29,405 nucleotides of DNA from an uncultured Caryophanales bacterium (GTDB lineage Bacteria > Bacillota_I > Bacilli_A > RF39 > UBA660). This document shows, in pieces, positions 1-7,375 of the stretch (positions are counted from its first letter, which is position 1; each line of letters opens with the position of its first letter). The DNA is taken from NCBI GenBank assembly GCA_946628045.1, contig CAMOVZ010000009.1:1-29405 (forward strand), written 5' to 3'. The position numbers and the translations under genes were made by a program. Under the pieces are notes generated by a model. The model saw nothing but the letters and a program-made list of their open reading frames with translations, ran no database searches and was not told where the DNA came from.

Positions 1-83
1 CTGTAAGAGGACAAAGAACTAATCGTAATGCTCGTACTCGTAAGGGTAAAGGAAAGACTGTAGCAAATAAGAAGAAAGTTTAG
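1..83 (+). CDS. rpsM: 30S ribosomal protein S13, C-terminal end (partial)
   Basis: The open frame from base 3 to the TAG at 81-83 encodes the basic tail of S13, with the typical ...GQRTNRNARTRKGKGK... sequence that contacts 16S rRNA in the head of the small subunit. The start lies outside the window. It is followed after 24 bases by rpsK, the normal order in the alpha operon. The call rests on the tail sequence and the rpsK-rpoA-rplQ context. Confidence 0.93.
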   Translation, partial: VRGQRTNRNARTRKGKGKTVANKKKV

Positions 84-107
84 TAATTAAAAAAGGAGGT
101 AAGACTT

Positions 108-491
108 ATGGCTTATAAAACTAGAAAGAAAAAAGTTAAAAAGAATGTACCTGAAGGTATGGCACATATCCATTCAACATTCAATAATACAATTACAACA
201 TTAACTGATAAAGAAGGAAATGTAATAAGCTGGGCATCATCAGGTGCTATTGGTTTCAAAGGAAGTAAAAAATCAACTCCATTCGCTGCTGGAATGGCTG
301 CAGAAGCTGCTGGTAAAGCTGCATACGACATGGGAATGCGTAAAGTTGAGGTTCGCGTAAAAGGTTTAGGACCAGGACGTGAAACTGCAATCAGATCATT
401 ACAAACTGCAGGACTAGAAGTAACATCAATCGTAGATGTTACACCAATCCCACATAATGGATGTCGTCCACCAAAACGTCCAAGAGGATAG
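108..491 (+). CDS. rpsK: 30S ribosomal protein S11
   Basis: S11 (127 aa, full length) binds 16S rRNA in the platform of the 30S subunit. The conserved core is clear: [11 protein letters not shown] near residue 20, the [13 protein letters not shown] stretch, the [11 protein letters not shown] motif and the C-terminal [17 protein letters not shown] strong AAAGGAGGT ribosome binding site lies at about 90-99. Codon use is slightly richer in CGT/CGC than in neighbouring accessory genes, as expected for a highly expressed protein. It is co-transcribed with rpsM upstream and probably rpoA downstream. Confidence 0.98.
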   Translation: MAYKTRKKKVKKNVPEGMAHIHSTFNNTITTLTDKEGNVISWASSGAIGFKGSKKSTPFAAGMAAEAAGKAAYDMGMRKVEVRVKGLGPGRETAIRSLQTAGLEVTSIVDVTPIPHNGCRPPKRPRG

Positions 492-560
492 TAATTGGTA
501 CGACTCGTGGTAAAATAAAGTAGAATAGTTCGTGAAAAAAAGTAAAGGGAGGTTAGTTTC

Positions 561-1511
561 ATGTTACAATTTGAAAAACCAATTTATAAAATAACTGATT
601 CTATAGAAAGTAATTTTTATGGAAGATTTGAATTAGAACCATTAGAAAGAGGATTTGGTACTACAATCGGTAATGCATTAAGAAGAGTAATGTTATCATC
701 ATTACCAGGAAGTGCTATTAGTAGTATTAAAATCGATGGAGTTCTTCATGAATTCCAAACAATTGACGGAGTTTACGAAGACGTTACTACTATAATCTTA
801 AATTTAAAAGGTATAGTATTTAAAAATCATTCAAATGAAGCAAAAGTAGTAAGAATTAATGCTACAAAAGAAGGAGAAATTACTGCTGCTGATATCGAAC
901 ATGATGCAGACATTGAAGTAATTAATACTGATAAAGTAATTTGTCATTTATCTAAAGGAGCTACTTTCAATATGGAAATGACTGTAACTAACGGTCGTGG
1001 ATATGTAAGAAGCGAAGATAATAAGAAAATTTATGATATCAAAAAAGTTGGAGAAATCGCAATTGACTCTCTATATTCTCCTATCGAAAGAGTTTCATAT
1101 GAAGTTGGAAACGCTCGTGTAGGACAAGATGAAAGCTATGATAAATTAATCATGGATGTATGGACAAATGGATCAATTAAACCAGAAGAAGCTATTGCTT
1201 TAGCAAGTCGTATTTTAATTGAACACTTAGAAATAGTAACTGATCTTTCATCAATCGCTGATGTAAGTGGTATGATGATTGAAAAGACTGAAGATCCAAA
1301 AGTTAAAGCTCTAGAAACTTCAATCGAAGATTTAGATTTCTCAGTAAGAGCTTATAATTGCTTAAAGAGAGCTGGAATTCATACACTACAAGATCTTGTA
1401 AACAGAAGTGAATCTGATATGATGAAAATCCGTAACTTAGGTAAAAAATCTCTAAAAGAAGTATTAGACAAAATTAGAGATATGGGATTAGTATTACGTG
1501 ATGAAGATTAA
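561..1511 (+). CDS. rpoA: DNA-directed RNA polymerase subunit alpha
   Basis: Alpha subunit of RNA polymerase, 316 aa, the usual length for Bacillota. The N-terminal dimerisation domain (about 1-230) includes the FELEPLERGFGTTIGNALRRVMLSSLPG motif region. The C-terminal domain (about 250-310), with its helix-hairpin-helix ending in LGKKSLKEVLDKI, contacts UP-element DNA and activators. The ribosome binding site is GGGAGGTT. The 69-base gap after rpsK contains TGGTAAAAT (508-516), which resembles an extended -10 and might give rpoA a secondary promoter; this is weak. Confidence 0.98.
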   Translation: MLQFEKPIYKITDSIESNFYGRFELEPLERGFGTTIGNALRRVMLSSLPGSAISSIKIDGVLHEFQTIDGVYEDVTTIILNLKGIVFKNHSNEAKVVRINATKEGEITAADIEHDADIEVINTDKVICHLSKGATFNMEMTVTNGRGYVRSEDNKKIYDIKKVGEIAIDSLYSPIERVSYEVGNARVGQDESYDKLIMDVWTNGSIKPEEAIALASRILIEHLEIVTDLSSIADVSGMMIEKTEDPKVKALETSIEDLDFSVRAYNCLKRAGIHTLQDLVNRSESDMMKIRNLGKKSLKEVLDKIRDMGLVLRDED

Positions 1512-1531
1512 TTAGATAAGGAGGAAGTATT

Positions 1532-1996
1532 ATGGCATACAGAAAATTAGGTAGAGATAATAAACATAGAAGAAGTATGTTAGCTACTTTAACTAAACAA
1601 GTAGTTAATAATGAATCTATTACTACTACTGATACTAGAGCTAAAGAAGTTCGTAAAGTAGTTGATAAAATGATTACTTACGGTAAAAAAGGTGATTTAG
1701 TATCTCGTAGAAAAGCTTTAGCATTCTTACATAACGATACAGAAACAGTTAATAAAATATTTAATGATTTAGCTAAACGTTATGAAAACCGTAATGGTGG
1801 ATATACTCAAATCTTAAAATTAGCTGAACGTCGTGGAGATAACTCTTTAATGGTAGTTTTAAGACTTGTTGAAGAAGCTAAAAAAGAAGAAAAGAAAGAA
1901 ACAGCTAAGAAAGAAACTAAAAAAGAAGTAAAAGAAGAAAAAAAGGAAGAAAAGAAAACTACAGCTAAGAAAACAACTAAGAAAGAAACTAAGTAA
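1532..1996 (+). CDS. rplQ: 50S ribosomal protein L17 with a Lys/Glu-rich C-terminal extension
   Basis: L17 lines the peptide exit side of the 50S subunit. Residues 1-113 are ordinary L17, from [20 protein letters not shown] to the [26 protein letters not shown] end of the fold. Bacterial L17 usually stops close to there, at about 115-130 aa. This one continues for about 40 residues made almost only of Lys, Glu and Thr, in imperfect repeats of the type TAKKETKKE. The tail is highly charged and probably disordered; whether it binds rRNA is unknown. The ribosome binding site is AAGGAGGAAG. The gene ends the rpsM-rplQ unit, with a terminator directly behind it. Confidence 0.97.
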   Translation: MAYRKLGRDNKHRRSMLATLTKQVVNNESITTTDTRAKEVRKVVDKMITYGKKGDLVSRRKALAFLHNDTETVNKIFNDLAKRYENRNGGYTQILKLAERRGDNSLMVVLRLVEEAKKEEKKETAKKETKKEVKEEKKEEKKTTAKKTTKKETK

Positions 1997-2001
1997 TAAA
2001 G

Positions 2002-2027
2002 AAACAAGTTTAAATACTTGTTTTTTT
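2002..2027 (+). terminator. Rho-independent terminator after rplQ
   Basis: Stem AAACAAGT / ACTTGTTT (2002-2009 with 2016-2023), six-base loop, then a run of seven T. A -10 element starts five bases after the T run, so the end of the ribosomal unit and the next promoter are nearly fused. Confidence 0.9.
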
Positions 2028-2028
2028 G

Positions 2029-2037
2029 TGTTATAAT
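2029..2037 (+). promoter_or_regulatory. Extended -10 promoter (TGTTATAAT) for the SDR gene
   Basis: TG-T-TATAAT is a perfect extended -10. At 17-base spacing the -35 position would be TTTAAA (2009-2014), inside the terminator and a poor match to TTGACA. Transcription would start a few bases before the TTG start codon at 2060. Confidence 0.75.
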
Positions 2038-2059
2038 ACCATTGAAAGCAGGTGATATC

Positions 2060-2818
2060 TTGAAAGCACTTATCACAGGAGCTACAAGTGGAATAGGACT
2101 TGATATGGCTAGATACTTAGCTATTCAAAAATGTGAGTTAATATTAGTAGCTAGAAATAAAGACAAATTAGAAAAAATACAAGAGTTATTACCTACAAAA
2201 GTAACAATAGTAGTAGCAGATCTTTCAAATGAACAAAAAGTGAAAGAATTATATGTTATTGCTAAACAAGAAAATATTGATATTCTTATAAATAACGCCG
2301 GTTTCGGAGATTTTGGATATCTTCCAGATACTGATATTAATAAAGATCTAAATATGATAGATACTAATATAAAAGCAGTACATATTTTAACTAAATCAGT
2401 AGTAAAAGATATGGAAAAGAAAGATACTGATACTTATATCTTAAATGTATCGTCATCAGCTGGATTAATGCCTGGCGGACCATTAATGAGTACATATTAT
2501 GCTACTAAATCATATGTAAGAAGTCTTTCTGAAGCATTATACTATGAAGAAAAGAAAAAGAAAACAAAAGTACATGTCTCAGTATTATGTCCAGGACCAG
2601 TTGATACAAACTTTAATAATGTTGCTGGAGTACATTTTGGAGTTAAACCATTAAAAAGTACTTATGTGGCTAAATATGCAATAGATAAGATGTTTGATGA
2701 GAAATTATTAATAATTCCAGGAACTAAGATGAAATTAGCTTATTTCTTTTCAAGATTTGTAAGTAATAAATTTTTATTAAGAACTGCATATAATGTACAA
2801 AAGAAAAAAGCCAGCTAA
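2060..2818 (+). CDS. SDR-family NAD(P)-dependent oxidoreductase (DltE/COG0300-like)
   Basis: A classical short-chain dehydrogenase of 252 aa with a Rossmann fold. Visible motifs are the nucleotide-binding TGATSGIG (6-13), NNAG (78-81), the Ser of NVSSSAG (about 132) and catalytic YYATK (Tyr146, Lys150). The C-terminal third fits the COG0300 group, whose substrates are mostly unknown. The start is TTG at 2060: the GGTGAT ribosome binding site at 2051-2056 is correctly placed and the protein then begins MKALITG. A longer frame opening at 2018 would start inside the rplQ terminator. Its position between rplQ and the ECF-like genes is not the usual order, so it looks inserted. Confidence 0.92.
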   Translation: MKALITGATSGIGLDMARYLAIQKCELILVARNKDKLEKIQELLPTKVTIVVADLSNEQKVKELYVIAKQENIDILINNAGFGDFGYLPDTDINKDLNMIDTNIKAVHILTKSVVKDMEKKDTDTYILNVSSSAGLMPGGPLMSTYYATKSYVRSLSEALYYEEKKKKTKVHVSVLCPGPVDTNFNNVAGVHFGVKPLKSTYVAKYAIDKMFDEKLLIIPGTKMKLAYFFSRFVSNKFLLRTAYNVQKKKAS

Positions 2819-2829
2819 AGTTGGCTTTT
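2806..2829 (+). terminator. Terminator or attenuator overlapping the SDR stop codon
   Basis: Stem AAAAGCCAGC / GTTGGCTTTT (one G-T pair) with a TAAA loop, followed by TTTTATTTTA rather than a pure T run. The SDR stop codon lies in the loop region. No clear promoter separates it from the next gene at 2848, so it may terminate only partly and let some transcripts run into the ECF-like genes. Confidence 0.65.
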
Positions 2830-2847
2830 ATTTTAGGAGGGTAAGGT

Positions 2848-3594
2848 ATGACTAAGATTATTGAAATAAATAATTTTAGTGATGATAATTTATTTGAAAA
2901 TCTTAATATTGATATAGAAAAAAATAAATTCACAACCATTTCAGGTGCTAATTCATGTGGTAAGACTACATTAATTAGAATTTTAAACAGGGAAATCATC
3001 ACTGAAAGTAATATATTATTAAATAATAAAAATATTAATGAATATACAATCAGTGAATACACTAACTTTATTCAAACAGTAATCCCTTCTGAAATATTAT
3101 TTGAAGAAAATACCTTAGAAAAAGAAATAAAAAATATAAACCTAGTTAAAGGATTAAGAATAAAATCTATTTTAAATAAAAATATAAATGATCTAACTAT
3201 AAAAGAAAAAGTATTAGCTCAAATTGCTATTGCTTTAGACTCTAAACCTCAAGTATTGTTGCTTGATAATGTATTTATCTATTTTAATGATAAAGAACGT
3301 GATGAAATATTTACATTTCTACACAATTATCAAAAAAAATATAATCTCACAGTAGTATTAACTACTATTGATTTAAAAGATAGTCTATATACCGATTATT
3401 TATATATTATTGGTAATAAAAAAGTAATTTTAAAAGGTGAACCTATAAAAGTATTAGAAAAAGATAATATACTAAATAAAGTAGGTTTAAATATACCATT
3501 TATGGCTGATTTATCAGTAAAATTAAAAGATTATGATCTATTAGACTCTATTATATTAGATAAAGATAGGATGGTGGATATCCTATGGAAATAG
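2848..3594 (+). CDS. ecfA1: Degenerate EcfA1-like ABC ATPase
   Basis: Homolog of the energy-coupling-factor ATPase EcfA1, which powers vitamin and metal uptake with EcfA2, EcfT and an S component. It sits at the normal ecfA1 place between rplQ and truA, is 248 aa, and ends like EcfA proteins (VGLNIPFMADLSVKLK). Walker A is intact (GANSCGKTT, 33-41). The ABC signature LSGGQ is replaced by LTIKE. The Walker B Glu is Asn (LLLDN), and the switch His is lost (TTIDL where TxHD is expected). It can probably bind ATP but should hydrolyse it poorly. The last ten bases overlap the next gene. Identification as a homolog is firm; activity is doubtful. Confidence 0.8.
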   Translation: MTKIIEINNFSDDNLFENLNIDIEKNKFTTISGANSCGKTTLIRILNREIITESNILLNNKNINEYTISEYTNFIQTVIPSEILFEENTLEKEIKNINLVKGLRIKSILNKNINDLTIKEKVLAQIAIALDSKPQVLLLDNVFIYFNDKERDEIFTFLHNYQKKYNLTVVLTTIDLKDSLYTDYLYIIGNKKVILKGEPIKVLEKDNILNKVGLNIPFMADLSVKLKDYDLLDSIILDKDRMVDILWK

Positions 3595-4271
3595 ATATTA
3601 ATGTAAAAGAACAAGAAATAACTGGTATTATTACTGATGACTTAGAAATAATTGATAATATAAAAAGAAAAAGTATATTAAAAGTAGGAGTAGTTAAAGA
3701 AGACTATTTATCTTCAAATTTTTTAAATAAAGTATATGAATGGATGTATTATGAAATAAGAAGAAAAAGACTTATTCTAAAAAATCCTAAAAAGAAAATA
3801 AATGATTCTTTAAAAATAGTAGGATTAAATACTACATATTTAAATAGAAATATAAATAGTTTATCATCTAGTGAAAGAACATTAATAATATTAGCTATAT
3901 CTTTATTATCAAATCCAGATATTATTATATTAATAAACCTTTTCAAGTATCTAGACAAAACAAAAGAAAAAGATTTGATAATGCTTTTAGAAAAAATAAA
4001 AGACAAATATAATAAGACTATTGTCCTTGTTAACGATGATAGTGAAATATTATATAAATACACAAAATATTTAATAATAAAGAAAAATAGTTTATATATA
4101 GAAGATGAAACTAATAAATTACTTCAAAGAGTTGATTTTCTACATAAAAATAATATAAAAGTACCTGAAATAGTAGAGTTAACTCATTTAATAAAAAGAA
4201 AAAAGAAGATTAAACTAGAATATCATAAAGATGTTAGAGATATTTTAAAAGATATATATAAGCATATATAG
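3585..4271 (+). CDS. ecfA2: Degenerate EcfA2-like ABC ATPase lacking Walker A
   Basis: Second ABC ATPase-like protein (228 aa, shorter than the usual 280 or so), at the ecfA2 position. The Walker A region near the N-terminus is replaced by TDDLEIIDN, with no GxxGxGK. Walker B (PDIIILINLF) has lost both Asp and Glu, and the switch His is absent. A signature-like LSSSE remains, as does the family C-terminal helix IKVPEIVELTHLIKRKK. It could still donate its signature face to the Walker A of the partner encoded just upstream. The genes overlap by 10 bases, implying coupled translation. EcfT, normally next, is missing: truA follows after 8 bases. Confidence 0.7.
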   Translation: MEIDINVKEQEITGIITDDLEIIDNIKRKSILKVGVVKEDYLSSNFLNKVYEWMYYEIRRKRLILKNPKKKINDSLKIVGLNTTYLNRNINSLSSSERTLIILAISLLSNPDIIILINLFKYLDKTKEKDLIMLLEKIKDKYNKTIVLVNDDSEILYKYTKYLIIKKNSLYIEDETNKLLQRVDFLHKNNIKVPEIVELTHLIKRKKKIKLEYHKDVRDILKDIYKHI

Positions 4272-4279
4272 GAGGTAAT

Positions 4280-5011
4280 ATGAGATTTTTAATAAAGTTT
4301 TCCTATGATGGAACTAATTATAGTGGATTTCAAGCACAGCATGGTTTAGACACTATTGAGAAGAGAATGAATGAAGCTTTAACAAAAATTAATAATGGAA
4401 AGAAAACATGTATTACCGCTACAGGTAGAACTGATAAGAAAGTACATGCCCTATCTCAATATGGACATTGTGATATAGACGTTAATATTACTGAAAAGAA
4501 ATTAAAAAAAGCAATGAATTCTAATTTACCTGATGATATTCATGTGATAGAAACTAGTATTGTAGATGATGATTTCCATGCAAGATATAACGTTAAAGAA
4601 AAAACATATAAATATATTTTAAATACTGGTGAATATAATCCATTAGAAAGAAACTATGTATTCCAATATAACTATAATTTAGATATAAAAAGTATGAAAG
4701 AAGCTATTAAATATTTCATTGGTACACATGATTTTAGAGCTTTTGTTACTGATAATAAGGAAAAAGAAAACTGTGTAAGAACAGTAACTAAAGCAAATAT
4801 AGAAGAATCTGACAAAAAAATAATATTCACATTTACTGGTGATGGTTTTCTAAGATATCAAGTAAGAAACATGGTGGGAATATTAATAAGAGTAGGAGAA
4901 AATAAATTATCCCCAGAAGATGTGGATAAAATATTAAAAAGTAAAGATAGAACAAAATCAGGAAAAACTGCACCAGCAGAAGGATTATATTTAGTGGAAG
5001 TAAAGTATTAA
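4280..5011 (+). CDS. truA: tRNA pseudouridine(38-40) synthase TruA
   Basis: TruA converts uridines 38-40 of the tRNA anticodon arm to pseudouridine. At 243 aa it is normal length. It opens with the family start FLIKFSYDGTNYSGFQAQ, has the catalytic Asp52 in ATGRTDKKVHALSQ (the usual Gly before VHA is Lys here), then FHARY, a THDFRAF motif and RYQVRNMVG near the C-terminus. AGGAGG ribosome binding site. It sits behind the ECF-like pair as in most Bacillota. The 3' part carries one of the four 23-bp inverted repeats (4907-4929). Confidence 0.97.
   Translation: MRFLIKFSYDGTNYSGFQAQHGLDTIEKRMNEALTKINNGKKTCITATGRTDKKVHALSQYGHCDIDVNITEKKLKKAMNSNLPDDIHVIETSIVDDDFHARYNVKEKTYKYILNTGEYNPLERNYVFQYNYNLDIKSMKEAIKYFIGTHDFRAFVTDNKEKENCVRTVTKANIEESDKKIIFTFTGDGFLRYQVRNMVGILIRVGENKLSPEDVDKILKSKDRTKSGKTAPAEGLYLVEVKY
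4907..4929. repeat. Inverted DnaA-box-like pair, copy 1 (in truA, one mismatch)
   Basis: TTATCCCCA-gaaga-TGTGGATAA. The right half is a perfect TGTGGATAA; the left has C for A at one position. The spacer is five bases, as in the other three copies. It encodes LSPEDVDK, a common TruA stretch, so protein constraint could explain part of this copy. Confidence 0.55.
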
Positions 5012-5043
5012 AAAGAGGCTAAACTTGATTTTTAGCCTTTTTT
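5012..5043 (+). terminator. Terminator after truA
   Basis: Stem GGCTAAA / TTTAGCC (5017-5023 with 5031-5037) flanked by A and T runs, ending in six T. A -10 follows five bases later. Confidence 0.88.
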
Positions 5044-5044
5044 G

Positions 5045-5053
5045 TGGTATAAT
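5045..5053 (+). promoter_or_regulatory. Extended -10 promoter (TGGTATAAT)
   Basis: Perfect TG-G-TATAAT directly behind the truA terminator. No convincing -35. Drives the two unknown genes at 5085 and 5846. Confidence 0.75.
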
Positions 5054-5084
5054 ATTGGCACTTTATGTGTAAGGGGTTTTGGTT

Positions 5085-5846
5085 ATGAAAATGATAGAAA
5101 GGGAACAATACAAAAAGAAAATAAAATTACATAAAGCATTGGGTGCAGAAGAGTTTCAAAAAGTTGTATTCAAAGTTGAACAAATAAAATTTAAAGTACT
5201 GAAAAAAGTATGTCCTAATTTTATAAAATACTTTGATAAATATTGTGATAGATATAGAAATAAACTTCTTAGAAAAGCAACTAGCGACAAAGACGTTAAA
5301 GAAGTAAATAGATATATTAACTTTCTTAAGATGGATATGCGTAGAGAGTTTAATAGTGAACAAAATAGAAACTATCATATGAAAAAAGAAGCATCAACAG
5401 ACATATATAAATACCTAGTATGGAATAAAGATGTCCATAAAAGTAGTTTAGTAAAAGATTTAGTTCTAATACCAATAACTACTGCAGGATCAATATTTAT
5501 AACACCATGGCTAACACCTTTATTAGCATATGAAATGCTTAGTGCATTTATAAATTTTGAATGTATAAATATTCAAAACTACAATATATGTCGATATAAA
5601 TTAATAGAAGATAAATTAAAAGAAAGAGAAGAAAGAAAAATACAAGCTTCTATTGAAGAATATGGTGATGTAGCTGAAATATTAGATAAAAAAATAGAAA
5701 CAAGTGATAAACTACCATCTATGAATGAAATAATAGATAGCTTAGAAACAAAAGAACAAGCAGAAAAGCTTAGAAAGATAATAATCCAACAATTACAAGA
5801 AAAAAATATAGATAAAAGTAAACTTTTAATAAGGGGGAATAAATAA
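5085..5846 (+). CDS. Unknown protein with a central hydrophobic hairpin
   Basis: A 253-aa protein not recognised. The N-terminal half is highly basic and helical. A hydrophobic stretch at about 125-160 (LVLIPITTAGSIFITPWLTP and following) could form a membrane hairpin or two short membrane helices. The C-terminal third is charged, helical and probably coiled-coil. No catalytic motif is visible. ATG 5085 is preferred because AAGGGG at 5071-5076 is well placed; ATG 5091 is an alternative. The stop overlaps the next ATG by one base (TAATG), so the two proteins are probably made together. The pair has its own promoter and terminator, which points to an insertion between truA and rplM. Confidence 0.75.
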   Translation: MKMIEREQYKKKIKLHKALGAEEFQKVVFKVEQIKFKVLKKVCPNFIKYFDKYCDRYRNKLLRKATSDKDVKEVNRYINFLKMDMRREFNSEQNRNYHMKKEASTDIYKYLVWNKDVHKSSLVKDLVLIPITTAGSIFITPWLTPLLAYEMLSAFINFECINIQNYNICRYKLIEDKLKEREERKIQASIEEYGDVAEILDKKIETSDKLPSMNEIIDSLETKEQAEKLRKIIIQQLQEKNIDKSKLLIRGNK

Positions 5847-6304
5847 TGGGAACTTTAAAATCACTAATTTCAACAACAATAATAGGTGCGCCAACATCTA
5901 CAACATTATATACTGTTGAACCACCACAAAAATTATTAGATGCTAAACAAAGCATCAAAGATGGATTTAAAGGAGCAAAAAATAGTATTAAAGAAGCTAA
6001 AGATGACGTAGTAAAAAGCGTTAAATCTAAAGCTAAGAAAACAACTGATATTTCTGAAAATATTAAATTAAATAATAGAAAAATAAACAACGTAATTAAA
6101 ACTACTTTAGCTACTGGTACTACTACAAGTACTACCACAATAGGTAATGCTATTAATAATCATTATCTTGATAAAATTGAGCATAATAAAAGCTTAACTA
6201 CATATGTAAATGCTATGAGCGAAGAAGAATTAACAGAAGCACTAGAAAGATTAAATTTATTAGATAGTGAAGATAATAGTGATACATATGATAAAACTAG
6301 ATAA
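5846..6304 (+). CDS. Unknown Thr/Lys-rich protein with amphipathic helix
   Basis: A 152-aa protein not recognised. Residues 1-25 are hydrophobic and Thr-rich without a standard signal peptide. Residues about 32-70 look like a long amphipathic helix (IKDGFKGAKNSIKEAKDDVV), resembling LEA or apolipoprotein-type repeats in style only. A second Thr-rich, weakly hydrophobic stretch with TTLATGTTTSTTT lies near 90-100. The C-terminus is acidic. Ribosome binding site AAGGGGG; translation is probably coupled to the gene upstream through TAATG. It may work with that protein at the membrane, but nothing in the sequence proves this. Confidence 0.7.
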   Translation: MGTLKSLISTTIIGAPTSTTLYTVEPPQKLLDAKQSIKDGFKGAKNSIKEAKDDVVKSVKSKAKKTTDISENIKLNNRKINNVIKTTLATGTTTSTTTIGNAINNHYLDKIEHNKSLTTYVNAMSEEELTEALERLNLLDSEDNSDTYDKTR

Positions 6305-6310
6305 AATAAC

Positions 6311-6340
6311 AAAAAAGTATTGATTTTTAATACTTTTTTT
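6311..6340 (+). terminator. Terminator before rplM
   Basis: Eleven-base stem AAAAAAGTATT / AATACTTTTTT (6311-6321 with 6329-6339), seven-base loop and T run. Confidence 0.9.
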
Positions 6341-6342
6341 AG

Positions 6343-6348
6343 TATAAT
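6343..6348 (+). promoter_or_regulatory. -10 element for rplM-rpsI
   Basis: TATAAT three bases after the terminator T run. Unlike most promoters here it lacks the TG of an extended -10, and any -35 would fall in the terminator stem. The transcript would carry a leader of about 65-70 bases. Confidence 0.6.
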
Positions 6349-6354
6349 TTTAAC

Positions 6355-6416
6355 TGGTACATTCAAATATCCCACCTTAACTAGATCCTGGGAAAATCTA
6401 GTTGAAGTAGAAGGAG
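6355..6416 (+). ncRNA. Candidate L13 leader RNA
   Basis: The leader between the -10 and rplM contains a perfect 8-bp hairpin AACTAGAT / ATCTAGTT (6379-6386 with 6396-6403) with loop CCTGGGAAA. The stem can be lengthened by CTT / AAG past a bulged G, and the AAGGAG ribosome binding site follows directly. In Bacillota rplM is often preceded by a structured autoregulatory L13 leader. Position and hairpin fit, but I cannot match the consensus here. Confidence 0.4.
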
Positions 6417-6423
6417 AAAAAAT

Positions 6424-6855
6424 ATGACAAGTTATATGCAAAAAAAAGAAACTGTTGAAAGAAAATGGTATGTTATTGACGCTGAAGGAAAATCTTTAGG
6501 TAGAGTTGCTACATTAGCTGCAACTTACTTACGTGGAAAAAACAAACCAACTTACACACCACATATTGATTGTGGAGATTACATTATTATCATTAATGCT
6601 AGTAAAGTAAATTTAACTGGTAATAAATTAGATGATAAAATGTACTATAACCACTCACAATACGTAGGTGGATTAAGAGAAAGAACTGCAAGAACAATGA
6701 GAGAAGAATATCCAGAAGAAATGGTTGAAAGAGCTGTTAAAGGTATGTTACCTCATAATAGACTTGGAAGACAAATGTACAAAAAATTATTTGTATATGC
6801 TGGAGCAGAACACAAACAACAAGCACAAAAACCAGAAGTGCTTGAAGTTAAATAG
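6424..6855 (+). CDS. rplM: 50S ribosomal protein L13
   Basis: L13, an early-assembling 23S rRNA binding protein, 143 aa, full length. Diagnostic stretches are [19 protein letters not shown] near the start, [20 protein letters not shown], the [12 protein letters not shown] segment and [28 protein letters not shown] ribosome binding site at 6411-6416. Paired with rpsI 13 bases downstream, the universal arrangement. Its own promoter and possible leader separate it from the unknown gene pair upstream. Confidence 0.98.
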   Translation: MTSYMQKKETVERKWYVIDAEGKSLGRVATLAATYLRGKNKPTYTPHIDCGDYIIIINASKVNLTGNKLDDKMYYNHSQYVGGLRERTARTMREEYPEEMVERAVKGMLPHNRLGRQMYKKLFVYAGAEHKQQAQKPEVLEVK

Positions 6856-6868
6856 GAGGGTTTAAGAA

Positions 6869-7294
6869 ATGGCAAAAGAAGCAAAGAACGTTTATACTGG
6901 AACTGGTCACAGAAAGACTAGTGTAGCAAGAGTTACATTAACTCCAGGTAAAGGAAAAATCACAGTAAACGGAAGAGATGTTCATGAATATTTCCCTTCT
7001 GAAATTTGCGTTATGGATTTAACTCAACCTTTAGTATTAACTAATACACAAGAAATGTTTGATGTTGATGCACAAGTTAAAGGTGGAGGATTCCAAGGAC
7101 AAACAGGAGCTATTCGTTTAGGAATCACTAGAGCTTTATTAGATTATGATAAAACAACTCCAGCTGATTCAGAAAATAGTTTCAGAAAAACTCTTAAAGT
7201 TGCAGGATTCATCACAAGAGATTCTCGTAAGAAAGAACGTAAGAAACCAGGATTAAAGAAAGCACGTCGTGCTCCACAATTCTCAAAACGTTAA
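6869..7294 (+). CDS. rpsI: 30S ribosomal protein S9
   Basis: S9 (141 aa) has a C-terminal tail that reaches the P-site tRNA. The [12 protein letters not shown] motif, the [11 protein letters not shown] region, the [15 protein letters not shown] core and the basic end [12 protein letters not shown] are all present; the terminal Lys-Arg that touches tRNA is conserved. About ten residues precede the usual start (MAKEAKNVY), a normal variation. AGGAGG ribosome binding site. Last gene of the unit; a terminator follows 20 bases later. Confidence 0.98.
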   Translation: MAKEAKNVYTGTGHRKTSVARVTLTPGKGKITVNGRDVHEYFPSEICVMDLTQPLVLTNTQEMFDVDAQVKGGGFQGQTGAIRLGITRALLDYDKTTPADSENSFRKTLKVAGFITRDSRKKERKKPGLKKARRAPQFSKR

Positions 7295-7312
7295 TATTTA
7301 TTCAAAAGTTTC

Positions 7313-7336
7313 AAGCACACAGATGTGTGCTTTTTT
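7313..7336 (+). terminator. Terminator after rpsI
   Basis: Stem AAGCACAC / GTGTGCTT, loop AGAT, then six T. Confidence 0.93.
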
Positions 7337-7347
7337 GTTTATAAATA

Positions 7348-7356
7348 TGATATAAT
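7348..7356 (+). promoter_or_regulatory. Extended -10 promoter (TGATATAAT)
   Basis: TG-A-TATAAT 12 bases after the rpsI terminator, ending 19 bases before the ATG at 7376. The -35 region is poor. Confidence 0.7.
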
Positions 7357-7375
7357 AAAATTAGGAAGTGATAAT

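Noticed and set aside
2018..2059. Longer start for the SDR gene (TTG at 2018)
   Set aside because: It lies inside the rplQ terminator, before the -10, and has no ribosome binding site. TTG 2060 follows GGTGAT and starts the Rossmann fold.
1807..2076. Minus-strand hydrophobic frame opposite rplQ
   Set aside because: It is the complement of the Lys/Glu-rich tail (AAA/GAA read backwards gives Phe/Ser/Leu), without a ribosome binding site. The same applies to 25124-25378 and other opposite-strand frames.
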